The notes under the pieces: model-generated
Databases searched by the model: none
The model's input: only the letters and a program-made list of their open reading frames with translations
Told to the model about the DNA's origin: nothing
Shown here: positions 33,686 to 44,090 of the stretch, piece by piece
Layout: each line of letters opens with the position of its first letter
Position numbering within the stretch: position 1 is the first letter of the stretch
Made by a program: the position numbers and the translations under genes
Assembly (NCBI RefSeq): GCF_014898055.3
Contig: NW_023603184.1
Location: forward strand, 149,672,149-149,736,148
Length of the DNA: 64,000 nt
Direction: 5' to 3'
DNA from: Talpa occidentalis
Taxonomy: Eukaryota; Chordata; Mammalia; Eulipotyphla; Talpidae

Positions 33686-34480
33686 GTCTCGGGTGAAAGA
33701 TCTTTACAAGCAAGTACAATTTGATGTGAAATGTCCGTTGGGACAATGACTGGCAAGAGGGGACGCGGGTCTCACAGTCAGCGGCGCGAGGGGCTCCCGC
33801 CTGCCTCTGGGGGGTTGGAGCAGTGCAGCAGGCTGGAACTCAAGGGCTCGGGCACATCTTGCTGCCGCGCCGTGTGCACTTGCAGACAATTACAAAACAT
33901 CTTCTCCTTTTCCACCGCAGCCCGGTCTCCAGAGCGGTCCACGGGGAGATGCGGCCCGGTCTCTCGTCCGCGCCATGGCCTGACCGGCTGGCGGCCAGTT
34001 GCTGCTGGCAACGCGGACACCTTCAGGGAAGAGGCCCCGGCCGCCCTCTGGAGGGCTGCGCGCCGGTTTTGTTTTAATGAAGAGCTTCTAATTGGCTAAA
34101 CCTTGGCACTTCCTTAGCGCGGGCTGGGCTGTGAGTTGCAGACCACAGGCTCGAGAAAGAACAACACAACAAATTGACTGGGGCCCGTCCCTGCTGGCGC
34201 GCACTGGGCAGTCATTAAAAATGAAGGCGTGGGCCTGGGTAATGACACGGAAAGCTGTTTGCAGCGGTTCTGAGAAAAGAGCAGGTTACAAAACAGCACC
34301 GAACAGCCCCATTAAAATACAGCCGATGCGGCTGTGCGGAGAAGGCCCGCCTGGCAGTGAGCGGGCAGCGGTGTCCTCCGCTGGGTGGCGCGTGAGGGGG
34401 TGAGGGCACCCTTATTTCCTCTTTGCCCCTGTATTTTCAACATTTCCATAATGAATCAGAGCTACAGTTTGAAAGGGGAG
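33686..34480. promoter_or_regulatory. Candidate conserved non-coding region
   Basis: Repeat-free DNA with several AT-rich cores: AGTACAATTTGATGTGAAATG near 33713, ACAATTACAAAACATC near 33888, TTTTAATGAAGAGCTTCTAATTGG near 34074 and CATTAAAAATGAAGG near 34215. The spacing of homeodomain-type words resembles developmental enhancers. Not verified. Confidence 0.3.
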
Positions 34481-36908
34481 CAGCCGCAGAGGTTATTAAT
34501 AACAAAACCACCCCACCAGACGCAGCAACCGTCCTGGTGCTGAGACCGCGAGCTTGGCTTTCCCGGATCCTGGGTGGGTCTCACATATGCCACTGCCTCT
34601 CTGGGCATAGGCGGCAGCCCCAGAGAGCAGCTGCCGTGGGGCCTACAAGAGGGTGAGCCCAGAAGAGGGGCTGGGCGGGGAGGAGGTGCTCAGTGGCAAG
34701 CTGGGAGTAGGAGACTGTCTTGGGGGGACCCTCAGACCCCACCTGAGATCTGCCAGTGTCTCCAGGTGAAGGAGAAAAGGCCTCTGCTGGGAAAGTGTCC
34801 CCCAAGCCTGGCAGTACAGTGAGGGTATCCCAGCTCTGGCCTTTCCTTATAGGTGAAACTTGGCCAGTAGGTTCTCTACCATCCTAACTTGCAGACGTTG
34901 GGAAGCCTGGGTCTGTGGAGCTGCCCCCCTTGGGAGCCAGGGCCCAGTGCCTGTACGAGGCGTGGGGACCACTTGCCTCTGTCTTGTGGGGATGAGGGAC
35001 AGGCTGGGGGTCTGACCAGCTTCTGATGCAGAGCAACCTTGGCAGACGCTCACCCTCTGATCCCTCATGTCCATCTTAGTGACACTGGTCACCCAAGGGG
35101 CCTGAGGTTGGCTGTCCACAGAAAAAGTAGCTCGAGCCAAAATGCAGGATTAAGTGAAAGTGAACCCCTAAAGGCTGCTGAGTTTGTGCCATTTTAACTC
35201 ATCCCTAAAGGGAGCGGTGGGCTCTGAGCTTGCCCTTGAGCAGGGGCCACGCTCACCCCACCCCTGCCAGCACCCCTGGTCTCCAGGCACAGGAGGTCTG
35301 CCGCCTCAGCCTGGGGCTCCCCACTCATCACCTCTTCCTTTAACCTTTGACACCACCTGCCAGCTGACACAGAGTCGGCTTGGGGCTCCCCCCGAGCCTG
35401 TCTCCCCCCACCATCACTCCACTTGTCCAAAGCGCTCAAGTCGGCCTCAGGATCCTGCTCCCGAGCTGGGCGGTGGTGACATCCTGGTACTGGCCTCTTT
35501 ACTTGTTTTTTCACTTGTTGCCCTAGACCTTCCTTGCAGTGACTGCGCTGCAGCTGGAACTGGCAGGTGGGGAGCTGAGGCTTGGGAGGAGATCGGTGGC
35601 TCGCATGAGCCCAGGTGACCAGGCCGCAGCAGCGGGGACCTTGACGGCTCTGTTTGGCTGTAGCGTCCTCGCCAGCTCTGTGCTCTCCCCGCCGGGGGGG
35701 GGGGGGGGGTTTTGCTGAGCACCTTCTACAAGCCAGGCCTCGTGCTCCATAAAGTAACAGTCTTCAAGGTGGGGGGCTTCTCCTCTGAGCGCCCCGCAGA
35801 GGCTTCTGGGCAGACGCACTGACCGGACACTGCAGGCAGAACAAGGCACGGGGTGGGTTCCCCTGGGGCCTGGGCTGTGGTTCTGGCCGCGTCACCTGCT
35901 CCCCACCCCGTCCTGCTTTCCCCCAGCATGGCAGGTCTCATCCTCCTCAGTTTTCACCAGGATTCTGCTTTTCCAGGGGTGAGCCGAGACACGAGGTCAG
36001 GCCCGGAGGGGACAGGGGCTACACCCGGCTTGTCCTGCAGGATGTGGATCCTGCCCCCCTCCGGACCACACGCCCTTCAACCACTGCCGAAAGAGGGTCT
36101 CGGAAGAGCAAAGCAGAAACGGCCACAAAGAACTGCTAGAAATAAGGCAGAATTGAAGGTTCAGATATCGCTGAGGTTCCCCGGGAAAACAGACATCGCC
36201 ATAGCACCTTGCCGGGCTGAGAAGTGTCTGCCTCCCGGGAAGTGGCCTCTGTCTCGGGCAAGGACTGGAGCCCTTGGTCCATCGGGACTGCCCTGGCGTG
36301 CCCCCTGACATGACTGTGCCGTCCCTCGCACAGACGGGCTTTCCCAGGGGCCCCCTCGAGCACACTGGCGCTGGAAGCCAGTGTGGTTGAGTCGTTGGCA
36401 TGGGACTGTCCCTCCTGGGAGCTGGCGTGGAGGCAGGTGGACAGGACATAGGCTGGGGCGCAGCGACTGGCCCTCAGGGAGGGCCGGGGGTAGAGAAACC
36501 GCTGTCTGGAGGCTGGCAAGTGCCAGCCTGCAGGGGCAGGGGCGTGGGGCCTCGGAGGAAGACGGCCGTGCTACCCACTGAAGCCAGGGCAGCGTCCTCC
36601 AGGTGGGGTCCCCCAGCTGGCACAGAACGAAGGGCGGGGAAGCTGTGGCCCAGGCTTGGATGGAGGGGCTGTCCCACCTCATCTCCCAGGCCATCTGCCC
36701 AGGCTCTCCTTGGGGTACTGCCACCACCCTTCCCTTTTCTGTGTTTTCTTCTCTCTCCCTTTCTCCCTGGATGCCCCGCGTGAGACCAGCAGGCATTGTG
36801 GTTGTAACTGAAATGGCTGATGTGGAGGACAAGTCCTTAGCAGGGAGGGGTGGGCGAGCCAAGCTGGCCCATGGTTTCTGCTGGAGTGGCGGCTGTGTGT
36901 ATACAGTC
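34481..36908. other. Non-coding interval with a G16 run
   Basis: Single-copy DNA without a recognised gene. A run of 16 G occurs at 35694-35709. Confidence 0.5.
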
Positions 36909-37184
36909 TTTTTTTTTTTTTTTTTTAAGATTTATTTATTCATGCATACAAGAGCTGCGGTGTAGGCCACAGGTGCCAGGGGTGAGAGGATTCCCAGAGA
37001 CAGAGTGGGGAGCAGAACAGGTGGATCCACTGAAATCCACTGCTGAGGGGAAGCAGCAGGGAGACAGGAGAGGTCTGCTGCACCCTGTGGGTCTGCTCCC
37101 TGGCCGGGGATGGAACTCAGGCTGCAGTAGTTGCGGAGAGCTTCCTAGTGCTGAGACCTAACCCCTGCGCCACCAGGGAGGCCC
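36909..37184 (-). repeat. tRNA-derived SINE
   Basis: A full-length minus-strand copy. A T tract of about 18 bases plus AAGATTTATTTATTCATGCATACAAG at the left is the tail complement, and CGCCACCAGGGAGGCCC at the right is the head complement. Older subfamily by its AGACAGAGTGGGGAGCAG and TGAAATCCACTGCTGAGG words. Confidence 0.92.
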
Positions 37185-37229
37185 AGAAAATGTTCATCTC
37201 TTTAAGAAGCTTCCTTGTGTTTGCTTCCG

Positions 37230-38110
37230 TTATTATACCTGCAGGTAACCACCATTTTGATTTCTCCCATGATGGATTAGTTTTGACTTTTCTAGAACTT
37301 TCTACCTTTGTGTCTGACTTCACAAAACATCTGATTCATCCATATTGTTACATGCACAAATCACTGATTAAAATAGTTGCTGTATCCTATTTAACCACAT
37401 ATTCCACAACTTTAAAATCCACACTCTGAGTGATGCGGGTGGGCATTTGGGTGTTTCCATTCTTTGGCTAGTATGAATAGATTGGTTGCGGGACTTCTTG
37501 TGGTTGTATGTTCTCATTTCTCTTGGGTAAATATCTAGGACTAGAATTGCCAGTGGGTGCGTGCTTTACTTTAGAAGAAAGTGCCAAGTAGCTTCCCAAT
37601 GTGATCATATCATCATGTTAGAACTCCAGTTGCTCCAGATTCCTGCCAACATTTGGTGTTGTCAGTCTTTTTGCTTTTAGTCATTCTAATGAATATGAAA
37701 TGGGGGTTCTATCCTTATGGTTGTAATTTACATTTCCCTGATGATTAAGGAGGCTGAGCACCTTTTCTTTTTTTTTTTTTTTTTAAGATTTATTTATACA
37801 AGCACCGGGTATAGTCAGAAGCGCGGGAGGGTGAGAGAATTCACCAGAGCCAGAGCGAAAGTACAACAGGCAGAGGGACGAAGGACACTGCTGAGGGGAG
37901 CAGTAGGCGGCAGGAGGGGTCTGCACACCATGCGGGACCCTCGCTGGCGGCCGGGGATCGAACTGGCGTTGCAAAGGCTGAGGACAGCTTCGCAGCCCAG
38001 GGCTCAACTGCTGTGCCACCGGGGGAGGCCCACCTTTTCATTTGTTTATTGGCCATCTATATATCTTTTGTGAATTGTCTTATCAAGTCTTTTGTCCAGA
38101 GCATAAAGTT
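37230..38110 (-). repeat. Old L1 fragment interrupted by a SINE
   Basis: Plus-strand phrases match the antisense 3' region of mammalian L1: GGGTAAATATCTAGGACTAGAATTGCC, CCTGCCAACATTTGGTGTTGTCAG, TTACATTTCCCTGATGATTAAGGAGGCTGAGCACCTTTTC, and beyond the SINE TTTGTTTATTGGCCATCTATATATC. Divergence is moderate. The SINE at 37768-38030 separates the last two phrases. Confidence 0.8.
37768..38030 (-). repeat. tRNA-derived SINE (younger subfamily) inserted in L1
   Basis: A minus-strand copy flanked by a perfect 9-base target duplication CACCTTTTC (37759-37767 and 38031-38039) inside the L1 fragment. It shares GAGCCAGAGCG and GAAGGACACTGCTGAGG with the nested copy at 8875-9161, so both belong to the younger subfamily. 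The B-box complement GGGATCGAAC is intact. Confidence 0.92.
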
Positions 38111-39791
38111 TTGATTTACTTTTTTTAATTCCTGAAAGTGAGTCTTAGGTATTCAAATGGGCCTTGGTCAGTGACCAGAGGCTGAGGGATCTGCTGAGAG
38201 CCCATCGAGGGGCGGGAAGGGGGTGTACCTGACCAGTCCAGCTTCCTTCTTAAATCCCTCCTTTTTTTTTTCCCCTCAGCAGTACTCCTTTCTTTCCGTA
38301 TTTCAATTTACTGGGTCTGAGCTAGAAACAAATTGCTCAATGATTTTCTTCTGTCATTTCCTCCCCCAAGATAATTAGCTGCTTTCATGGATCCAAACTC
38401 TGGCCCATGAATTATTTTGTGTTTTGTTGAATTGACACAACTAGGACAAAAAGTAAACTTGCATGTTTCTGCTGATGTTCTTGGAGGAGCAAGTCCTCTT
38501 CCCTTCTGTTTAAACCAAGGCAGCTCTAGATGAGGGGGAAAAAAAGAAAACAGGCGCTACTAATTCTTTTCTCACTTAATTATCCCAGAATTTGGAAAAG
38601 GGCCAGCAGCGAGAGGAATCTGATAATAAATAGGGCGAGGCTGGCGGGCAGGCTACTAACGTGAAGACAGTAACTTTACTGGAACTTTTCTTTTTGGGAA
38701 AATCACTTCAAAAGGCTTCTAGATTAAAGTTCTGTATCCTTTTTGTGTGTTGAATTCTGAATTCTGAAGCTTGCTGGTTGGAAGGAAGCACAGATAATTT
38801 TTTTTTTTTAATCCCAGGAACTCAGAGACTCAAAGGTTTTAAAAGTCCTGCACCCACGGTGAATTGCCAACTGAAAGGGGATGGGGCAGAACCGGGTCCC
38901 TAGGTGTGGAAACCATTGTCATCGAGACTAAGGGATTGAAATGGTTCTGTATGTAGGTCAACGACCCCCTCTACTGCAAGGTGAAAAAATTAAGGATGAC
39001 CTAAAATCTACTCTGTATGAAAAGATTCCGGAGAAAGTAGCTCTTTCTTGTCAAAGTGATAATGTGCGCACTGCCCGAAGCCAGGCCTCCTCGGAGTCTA
39101 ACTTTGGGGGGACTCTTTATAGCTGAAAAGTGGTGGCCGAAACCTCAAGCCCTTTCTGACATCTATTAACTTTTTATCCTTCAAGATAGTTCGCCACGTT
39201 ATTGTAGAGGTGTTCAAGGGAATCCGCTAGCGTTTTCCGTTATAATCATTGCCACTGAAGGGATTCTAAGTCCGCCGTTGCAAGGAGCTGCCTGGACTTC
39301 AGGTGCGTTCATCACTTATCTTAAACTTTCCCCCAGTGACTGGGATTCAAATAAGTCACGGCTGTCACATTGCGTCGCCAAGGAGGGAGAGTCACACAGG
39401 GAGACACAGAGGAGAAAATGAGAAGAAAAAAGGAGAGAGAGGAGGAGGAAGAGAAAGACCAAAGAGATTCTTAAAAGCCCTGACTTAATACAAAGACACT
39501 TTAAAAATCCTTATTAAACAACGTCCTGCAACGGCATGATTTTTGAAAAACCAACCGAAGCCAGTAAATTAGTTTCTATCGCACCTGTGTGAGTCGGGGC
39601 GCTCCGGTAGGCGGCGTGGGTCTCAGGGCCTCGGGGCGCTGCAGGGGAAGCCTGTTGGCTTATCTCAAGGGCAATTGTCAGGATTAATAAAATTTGTGTT
39701 CTGAGTAGATATTTGTTGTATTCTTATTTCTTCATGAAAAGCAATATTTTTTTAATATGTAAAATGGGTGGCTGGAGCCCATGGTGTGAAG
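38111..39791. promoter_or_regulatory. Single-copy region with candidate regulatory cores
   Basis: No gene is seen. The stretch 38331-38665 is AT-rich and repeat-free with words such as CAATGATTTTC, AAGATAATTAGCTGC, CATGAATTATTTTG and CTTAATTATCCC. A second AT-rich part lies at about 39480-39775. Probably enhancer-like; inference from composition. Confidence 0.3.
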
Positions 39792-39810
39792 CAAACTGGG
39801 ATTTTTTTAA

Positions 39811-40074
39811 AAAGATTTATTTATTTATGCACACAAGAGCTGGGGTACAGGCCAGAGGTGTGGGAGGATGAGAGGATTCACCAGAGACAGAGCGGAGAAC
39901 AGAACAGGCAGACTGAGCGAAGTACACTGCTGAGGGGAGCAGCAGGCGCGACAGGAGAGGTCTGCTGTGCCATGTGGGTTGTCCCCTGGCGGGTTGGGAA
40001 TCGAACTCATGCTGCAGTGGCTGCGGATTGCCCCATAGTTTGCATCTTAACACTTGCATCACCAGGGAGGCCCC
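39811..40074 (-). repeat. tRNA-derived SINE
   Basis: A minus-strand copy flanked by a perfect 19-base target duplication CAAACTGGGATTTTTTTAA (39792-39810 and 40075-40093). Head complement ATCACCAGGGAGGCCCCC is at the right. Despite the intact duplication the body carries older-subfamily words. Confidence 0.95.
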
Positions 40075-40093
40075 CAAACTGGGATTTTTTTAA

Positions 40094-40254
40094 CTAAAGG
40101 AAAATTTAGACTTACAGAAGAGTTGCAAAGCTAGTACAGAGAGTTCTCAAATACTTGTCACCCAGCTTCCCCTACAGTCGACATCTTATATTATCATGAC
40201 ACACTTATCAGGCAAAGACATCAAAACTGGTACAATAATGAGTGTAGAAGGCTC
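40094..40254. repeat. Probable L1-derived fragment
   Basis: The phrases AGAGTTCTCAAATACTTGTCACCCAGCTTCCCC and ACATCTTATATTATCATGACACA resemble a segment common in older mammalian L1 copies. Short and diverged. Confidence 0.4.
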
Positions 40255-40470
40255 CCGCGATTACAGTGAGCACGTGCATAATTCTTACCACACCCAGGTG
40301 CTTGTCCGAACATTTTATCTATAGTGACTCATTTAAGTCTCATGGCCATCTTATGTAGTAGGCTCAACCATTATCCCTCTTTGATAGGTAAGAACTCAGA
40401 GAAACAAAAATGAATAACCTTCCCAAGGTAGCATACCTGGACAGTGTTGGAATGGTGGTTCCAACTAGAT
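40255..40470 (+). repeat. MIR SINE
   Basis: The plus-strand order matches the MIR consensus: GATTACAGTGAGCACGTGC, GACTCATTTAAGTCTCATGGCCATCTTATG, ATTATCCCTCTTTGATAGG, and ACTCAGAGAAAC..AATAACCTTCCCAAGGTAGC. Diverged as expected of this ancient tRNA-derived family. Confidence 0.75.
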
Positions 40471-40689
40471 CTCAAATGTAGTCAAGTATGTACTTGTAGC
40501 ACAGAACAGTGTATGTTGTAAAAATAAGATCAAAATGGGGTGTAATCAACGTGCAATTAATTGGCTAATGATTTTGCTCGCTTTCTTAGTACATAGGCAG
40601 ACTTTTGCTTTGATTTGCTTGGCTTATGTCCTTTAATAGTTTGATGCTTCTATCTGTCCAGTGGGAACCCGCTAGCCCCCAGCCCCAGC

Positions 40690-40840
40690 TTCTAGGCACA
40701 GAGTGTATGCTATAAATTTCAGGTCCAGAGTCTGCCACACTGGGGTGGATCATGGCCCCTGAAAATGAAAACTTCTTAAAGGCAGAGATTCTGTCTAATG
40801 CAGCACAGACCCAGCACCTTCTAGAGTTTAGCAACTGGTG
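40690..40840 (+). repeat. Possible L2 fragment
   Basis: Contains CTTCTTAAAGGCAGAGATTCTGTCTAATGCAGCACAGACCCAGCACC, similar to the L2 3' phrase about a 'highly used' AGGGCAGGGACTGTGTCTT..CCCAGCACC consensus. Short, tentative. Confidence 0.4.
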
Positions 40841-41349
40841 GTTGGAGTCATTTTTGGTTGAGCTTCAAGTTCTACTTTCCAAAAACAGGTGGAACTTCTG
40901 GGGGTAGAAATGAATCTCAGGAAGGAAAGATACTTCCTATAGAAAGCATTGAATGCCTGCAGCTACCCTTGAGAATGAGCCCCAGGGGTTGAACAGGCTC
41001 CCCAACATGACTGCAAGCTTTGAATTGCTCAACCCCCCAGAGGCTCTCCGCTCCCAGACTGAGGCAGAATGAAGGCGACTCAGGCAGAGTCTGGAGGATT
41101 TTCTGAGTTGAGCGAAGAACGGGGGGTCCAGAGACGCCAGAGCAGCTGGAGTTTGTGGGGTGGATCCTGGGTATGGAAAAGCCTCACCGACGATGAGCTT
41201 CTAGAGGGTCTCCCAGGAGTGTTCAGTTGAGCACTGGTAAGTGTATTCGTGTGAGGAAACTACCCAAGACTTAGGAATAACTGTCTGAGAGGACTGGAGA
41301 GAACAGTGTCCGCATCAGCCACAGGTAAGACACCTCATAAACAATGAGG
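40841..41349. other. Non-coding interval, no gene seen
   Basis: Unique purine-rich sequence. No exon or repeat was recognised. Confidence 0.5.
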
Positions 41350-42890
41350 CTTGGGTTAAAGTGCTAAGAAGGGTGTTGTCTCAGTATTGGGTAAAAAAAT
41401 GAACAGACTAAAAGAAAAATCCCAAAGGATCAAACTATTTTGATGTAACAATACATCCTAGAGCAGAACATTGATGGGATTACAAAAATATCCAACACGC
41501 AATGAAAATAACGGGAAAAAAACCAACCCAATCAATTAAAACTGGCTCAAATGATAGGCTTAGTAGACAGGGGCATTAAAATAGCTATTTAAACGGCATT
41601 CTCTATGTTTGAGAAACCAGAGGAAAATTTTTATGCTAAAGACGTGGATGTTAGGAGACCTAAGACTGGATGTTTAAAGTTGAAAACTTTAACATCTAAA
41701 ATACACTAGATGGGGGCCACCCCTGGTGGTGCAGGCGGTTGAGCTCAGCGCTGTGAAGATGTCCGCAGACTGCAGCGCTGGTTTGGTCCCGGCCGGCTGG
41801 CGAGGGTCCCACGTGGCGCAGCTGATCTCTCCTGTTGTGCCCGCTGCTCCCCTAGGCAGTGTATTTCGTCAGTCTGTCTGTTCTGTTCCCCTGCTCTGTC
41901 TGTGCTGAATCCTCTCACCACGCCCCCTGGGCATCTGGCCTGTACCCTGGTTCTTGTATAAATAAATAAATAAATAAATAAATAAAAATAAAATACACTA
42001 GATGGTATTAATGATAGATAAGGAACTTCAGAAGAAAAGATACATGAATTACAGAAAAAAATGAAAAAGAAATTAACAGACCATCAATAAACTGTGGGAC
42101 AACTTCAAGTGGCATAACACATATACAACAGGAGTCCCAGCTGGGGAGGAGGGGTATTTACAGAAAAATGTGAAGAAATAATTGACAAAAATTTTCTGAA
42201 TGTGATGAAAAGTATAGACACGCCAATCCAAGAAGTTCATTGAATCTAAGTGAAAAGAAACAAGAAAACTACATCAAAGCATTCATTAGCAAATTCCTTC
42301 AAACGCAGACAAAGAGATCATCTTAAAGCCAGAAAATGGACATTATGTGCAAAGGGCTAAGAGGAGGAAGACAACAGATTTCTCTTAGGAAAACAATGCA
42401 ATTAGAAGGCCGGAACCATGAGACTCAACTATGGAAAGAAAAAAACAACAACTGTCAACCCAGAATCCTCCACCAAGAAAAAGTAAGAAAAAGTCCCTTT
42501 CAGCACTCGGGAAATAAGGATTTCTTTCCACCGCGCAAACACTGACATATTCCTCACCAGGAAACCTTCACTCGAAGAAATTTTAGAGAAAGTCTTTTAA
42601 CAAAAGGCACTGACACCAGGCAGGCTCTTTGATCTATAGACAGGAAGGAAGGAAACTGGAGATGGAAGCGGACGGGTAAACAGAAAACTTAAAAAAATTC
42701 AGCAGATCGAAAAGATAATTGACTATTTGAACCAAAAGAACAGTAACGTGTTGTGGAACACGGAGGCAGAAATAAAACGTGAGCTGCTAAGGACACGAGC
42801 ACCGGGAGGAGAGACCCGGCCGCGGAGGCTGATTCCGCACGCCACGGGAAGCGGGGGACTTGGGGGGCCTGTGATGAAGTGGGGTGCGTG
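41350..42890 (+). repeat. Old L1/HAL1-type LINE fragment, interrupted by a SINE
   Basis: A-rich sequence in plus orientation. It contains phrases typical of old L1 or half-L1 elements: GACAGGGGCATTAAAATAGC, AAAATGGACATTATGTGCAAAGGGC, GAAAAAAACAACAACTGTCAACCCAGAATCC and ATTGACTATTTGAACCAAAAGAACAGTAACGTGTTGTGG. No intact reading frame remains. The SINE at 41713-41990 splits it. Confidence 0.65.
41713..41990 (+). repeat. tRNA-derived SINE
   Basis: A full-length plus-strand copy starting GGGCCACCCCTGGTGGTGCAGGCGG and ending in seven AAAT units. It is flanked by a perfect 15-base target duplication AAATACACTAGATGG (41698-41712 and 41991-42005) inside the old LINE. Confidence 0.95.
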
Positions 42891-43269
42891 CACGGCCCTG
42901 AAGCAGCCATTGAACAGCACCACAAAAAGTCACGTGCAAGAAGCCAGGGAAGGCGGCGAGACGGGTCGGGGCTCCGAGGGGTTCCTTCCTCTGACCCCGG
43001 GGCGCCCCGTGGAAGGGCGGCCGGGCTGGCGGGGACCAGGCGCGTCTCCACGGCGCCCGCGCGGCTGCGGGGGAGGCCGGGCCGGGCCCTGGGCAGCCAG
43101 CTGGGCGCGCCCCGGCTCTCCGGGCTCCCCTCCCGGGCTCCCCACGCTCCTCTCTGCGGGGGGCCGCGGGGCGGGGCCGGGGCTGGGGGGCTGGGGGCTG
43201 GGGGGCTGGTGACCCCGAGATCCCGGCTGGGCTGCGCCTGTGGGCTCGAGGCCCCGCCCGAGGAGCCAT
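42891..43269. other. GC-rich transition, no gene
   Basis: GC- and CpG-rich sequence leading to the AT core at 43270. It contains a short G-rich tract (GGGGCTGGGGGGCTGGGGGCTGG) near 43180-43208. Open frames are compositional. Confidence 0.5.
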
Positions 43270-43440
43270 TTCTGTCCCACTGTGACAATTATTCTGCATA
43301 AAATTATCATTAAAAACCCTAATTTTTCAGCCTCCAACCCCGCCAGTGGCCTTTTAGCCTCCCCGCGCCGGCGCCCGCGGCCGTGATCACCCGCTCATTA
43401 CCGCGGCGTGGCGCCCGCGCGCAATCAGCGCTAATTGGGC
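43270..43440. promoter_or_regulatory. AT-rich core at the edge of a CpG island (candidate element)
   Basis: About 170 bases contain GACAATTATTCTGCATAAAATTATCATTAAAAACCC (from about 43284), CTCATTACC (about 43394) and CTAATTGG (43431-43438). Homeodomain-type words at the border of a CpG island are typical of developmental regulatory elements. It is repeat-free. Inference only. Confidence 0.35.
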
Positions 43441-44090
43441 CGCCGGGGCCGGGCCGGGCCGGGCCGGGGCCGGGGGCCGGGGCCGGGGCCGGGGGCCGGG
43501 GGCCGGGGTCGGGGCCGGGGTTCGGGGCCGGGAGCCGGGCCGGGGGCACGGCAGGGTCCGCGTCTGGGCTGGACCGTCCGGGCTTTGGCGCTGGGTCCCC
43601 CGGCACCGGCACCGGCCGGGTTAGGGGCGCAGGCGGCCGGGTCGCGCGGGTCGGGGGGCGCTCAGGGCTGGGTCCGAGGTAGGGGCGGGGTCGGGGACCC
43701 CAGGCGAGTGGGCCCGGGAGCCGGCGGTGTGGTGAGGCCGCCCTCGGGGGCGGGCTGGGGTCAAGGGGAGCTGGTGGGGCGGGGTCAGGGTGGGGTCCCG
43801 GAGCGCAGGCCCGGGCGGGGTTCAGGGCCCGGGGCCGGGGGCGGAGTCCGGCGGGGCGGGGCCGGGGCGCGGGTCCTTCCCCGGAGCCCGCGGGGTCGCG
43901 CAGGTGCGGGGGCGCGGGGCGGGGCGGGGCGGCGGGGGCGCGGGGCCGCGCGCAGGCCGTGTGGCCCGCCAGGCCCCGTGCAGGGCCCCCCGGGGGCGGG
44001 CGGAGTGGCCGCGGGGCCCGCGATGCGCAGGGGCGTCGAGCTGAGCTCGCGCTTGTCCTCCAGGGTCAGCGGCCTGGGGCGGGGGGAAGG
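43437..44090 (+). other. Orphan CpG island with GGGGCC-like G-quadruplex tract
   Basis: The plus strand at 43437-43560 is an irregular tandem of GGGCC/GGGGCC units, followed to about 44050 by strongly G-skewed CpG-rich DNA. Such tracts form G-quadruplexes and R-loops and often lie just downstream of promoters transcribed along the G-rich strand. No coding exon is recognised. It may be an unannotated promoter or a regulatory island. Confidence 0.6.
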
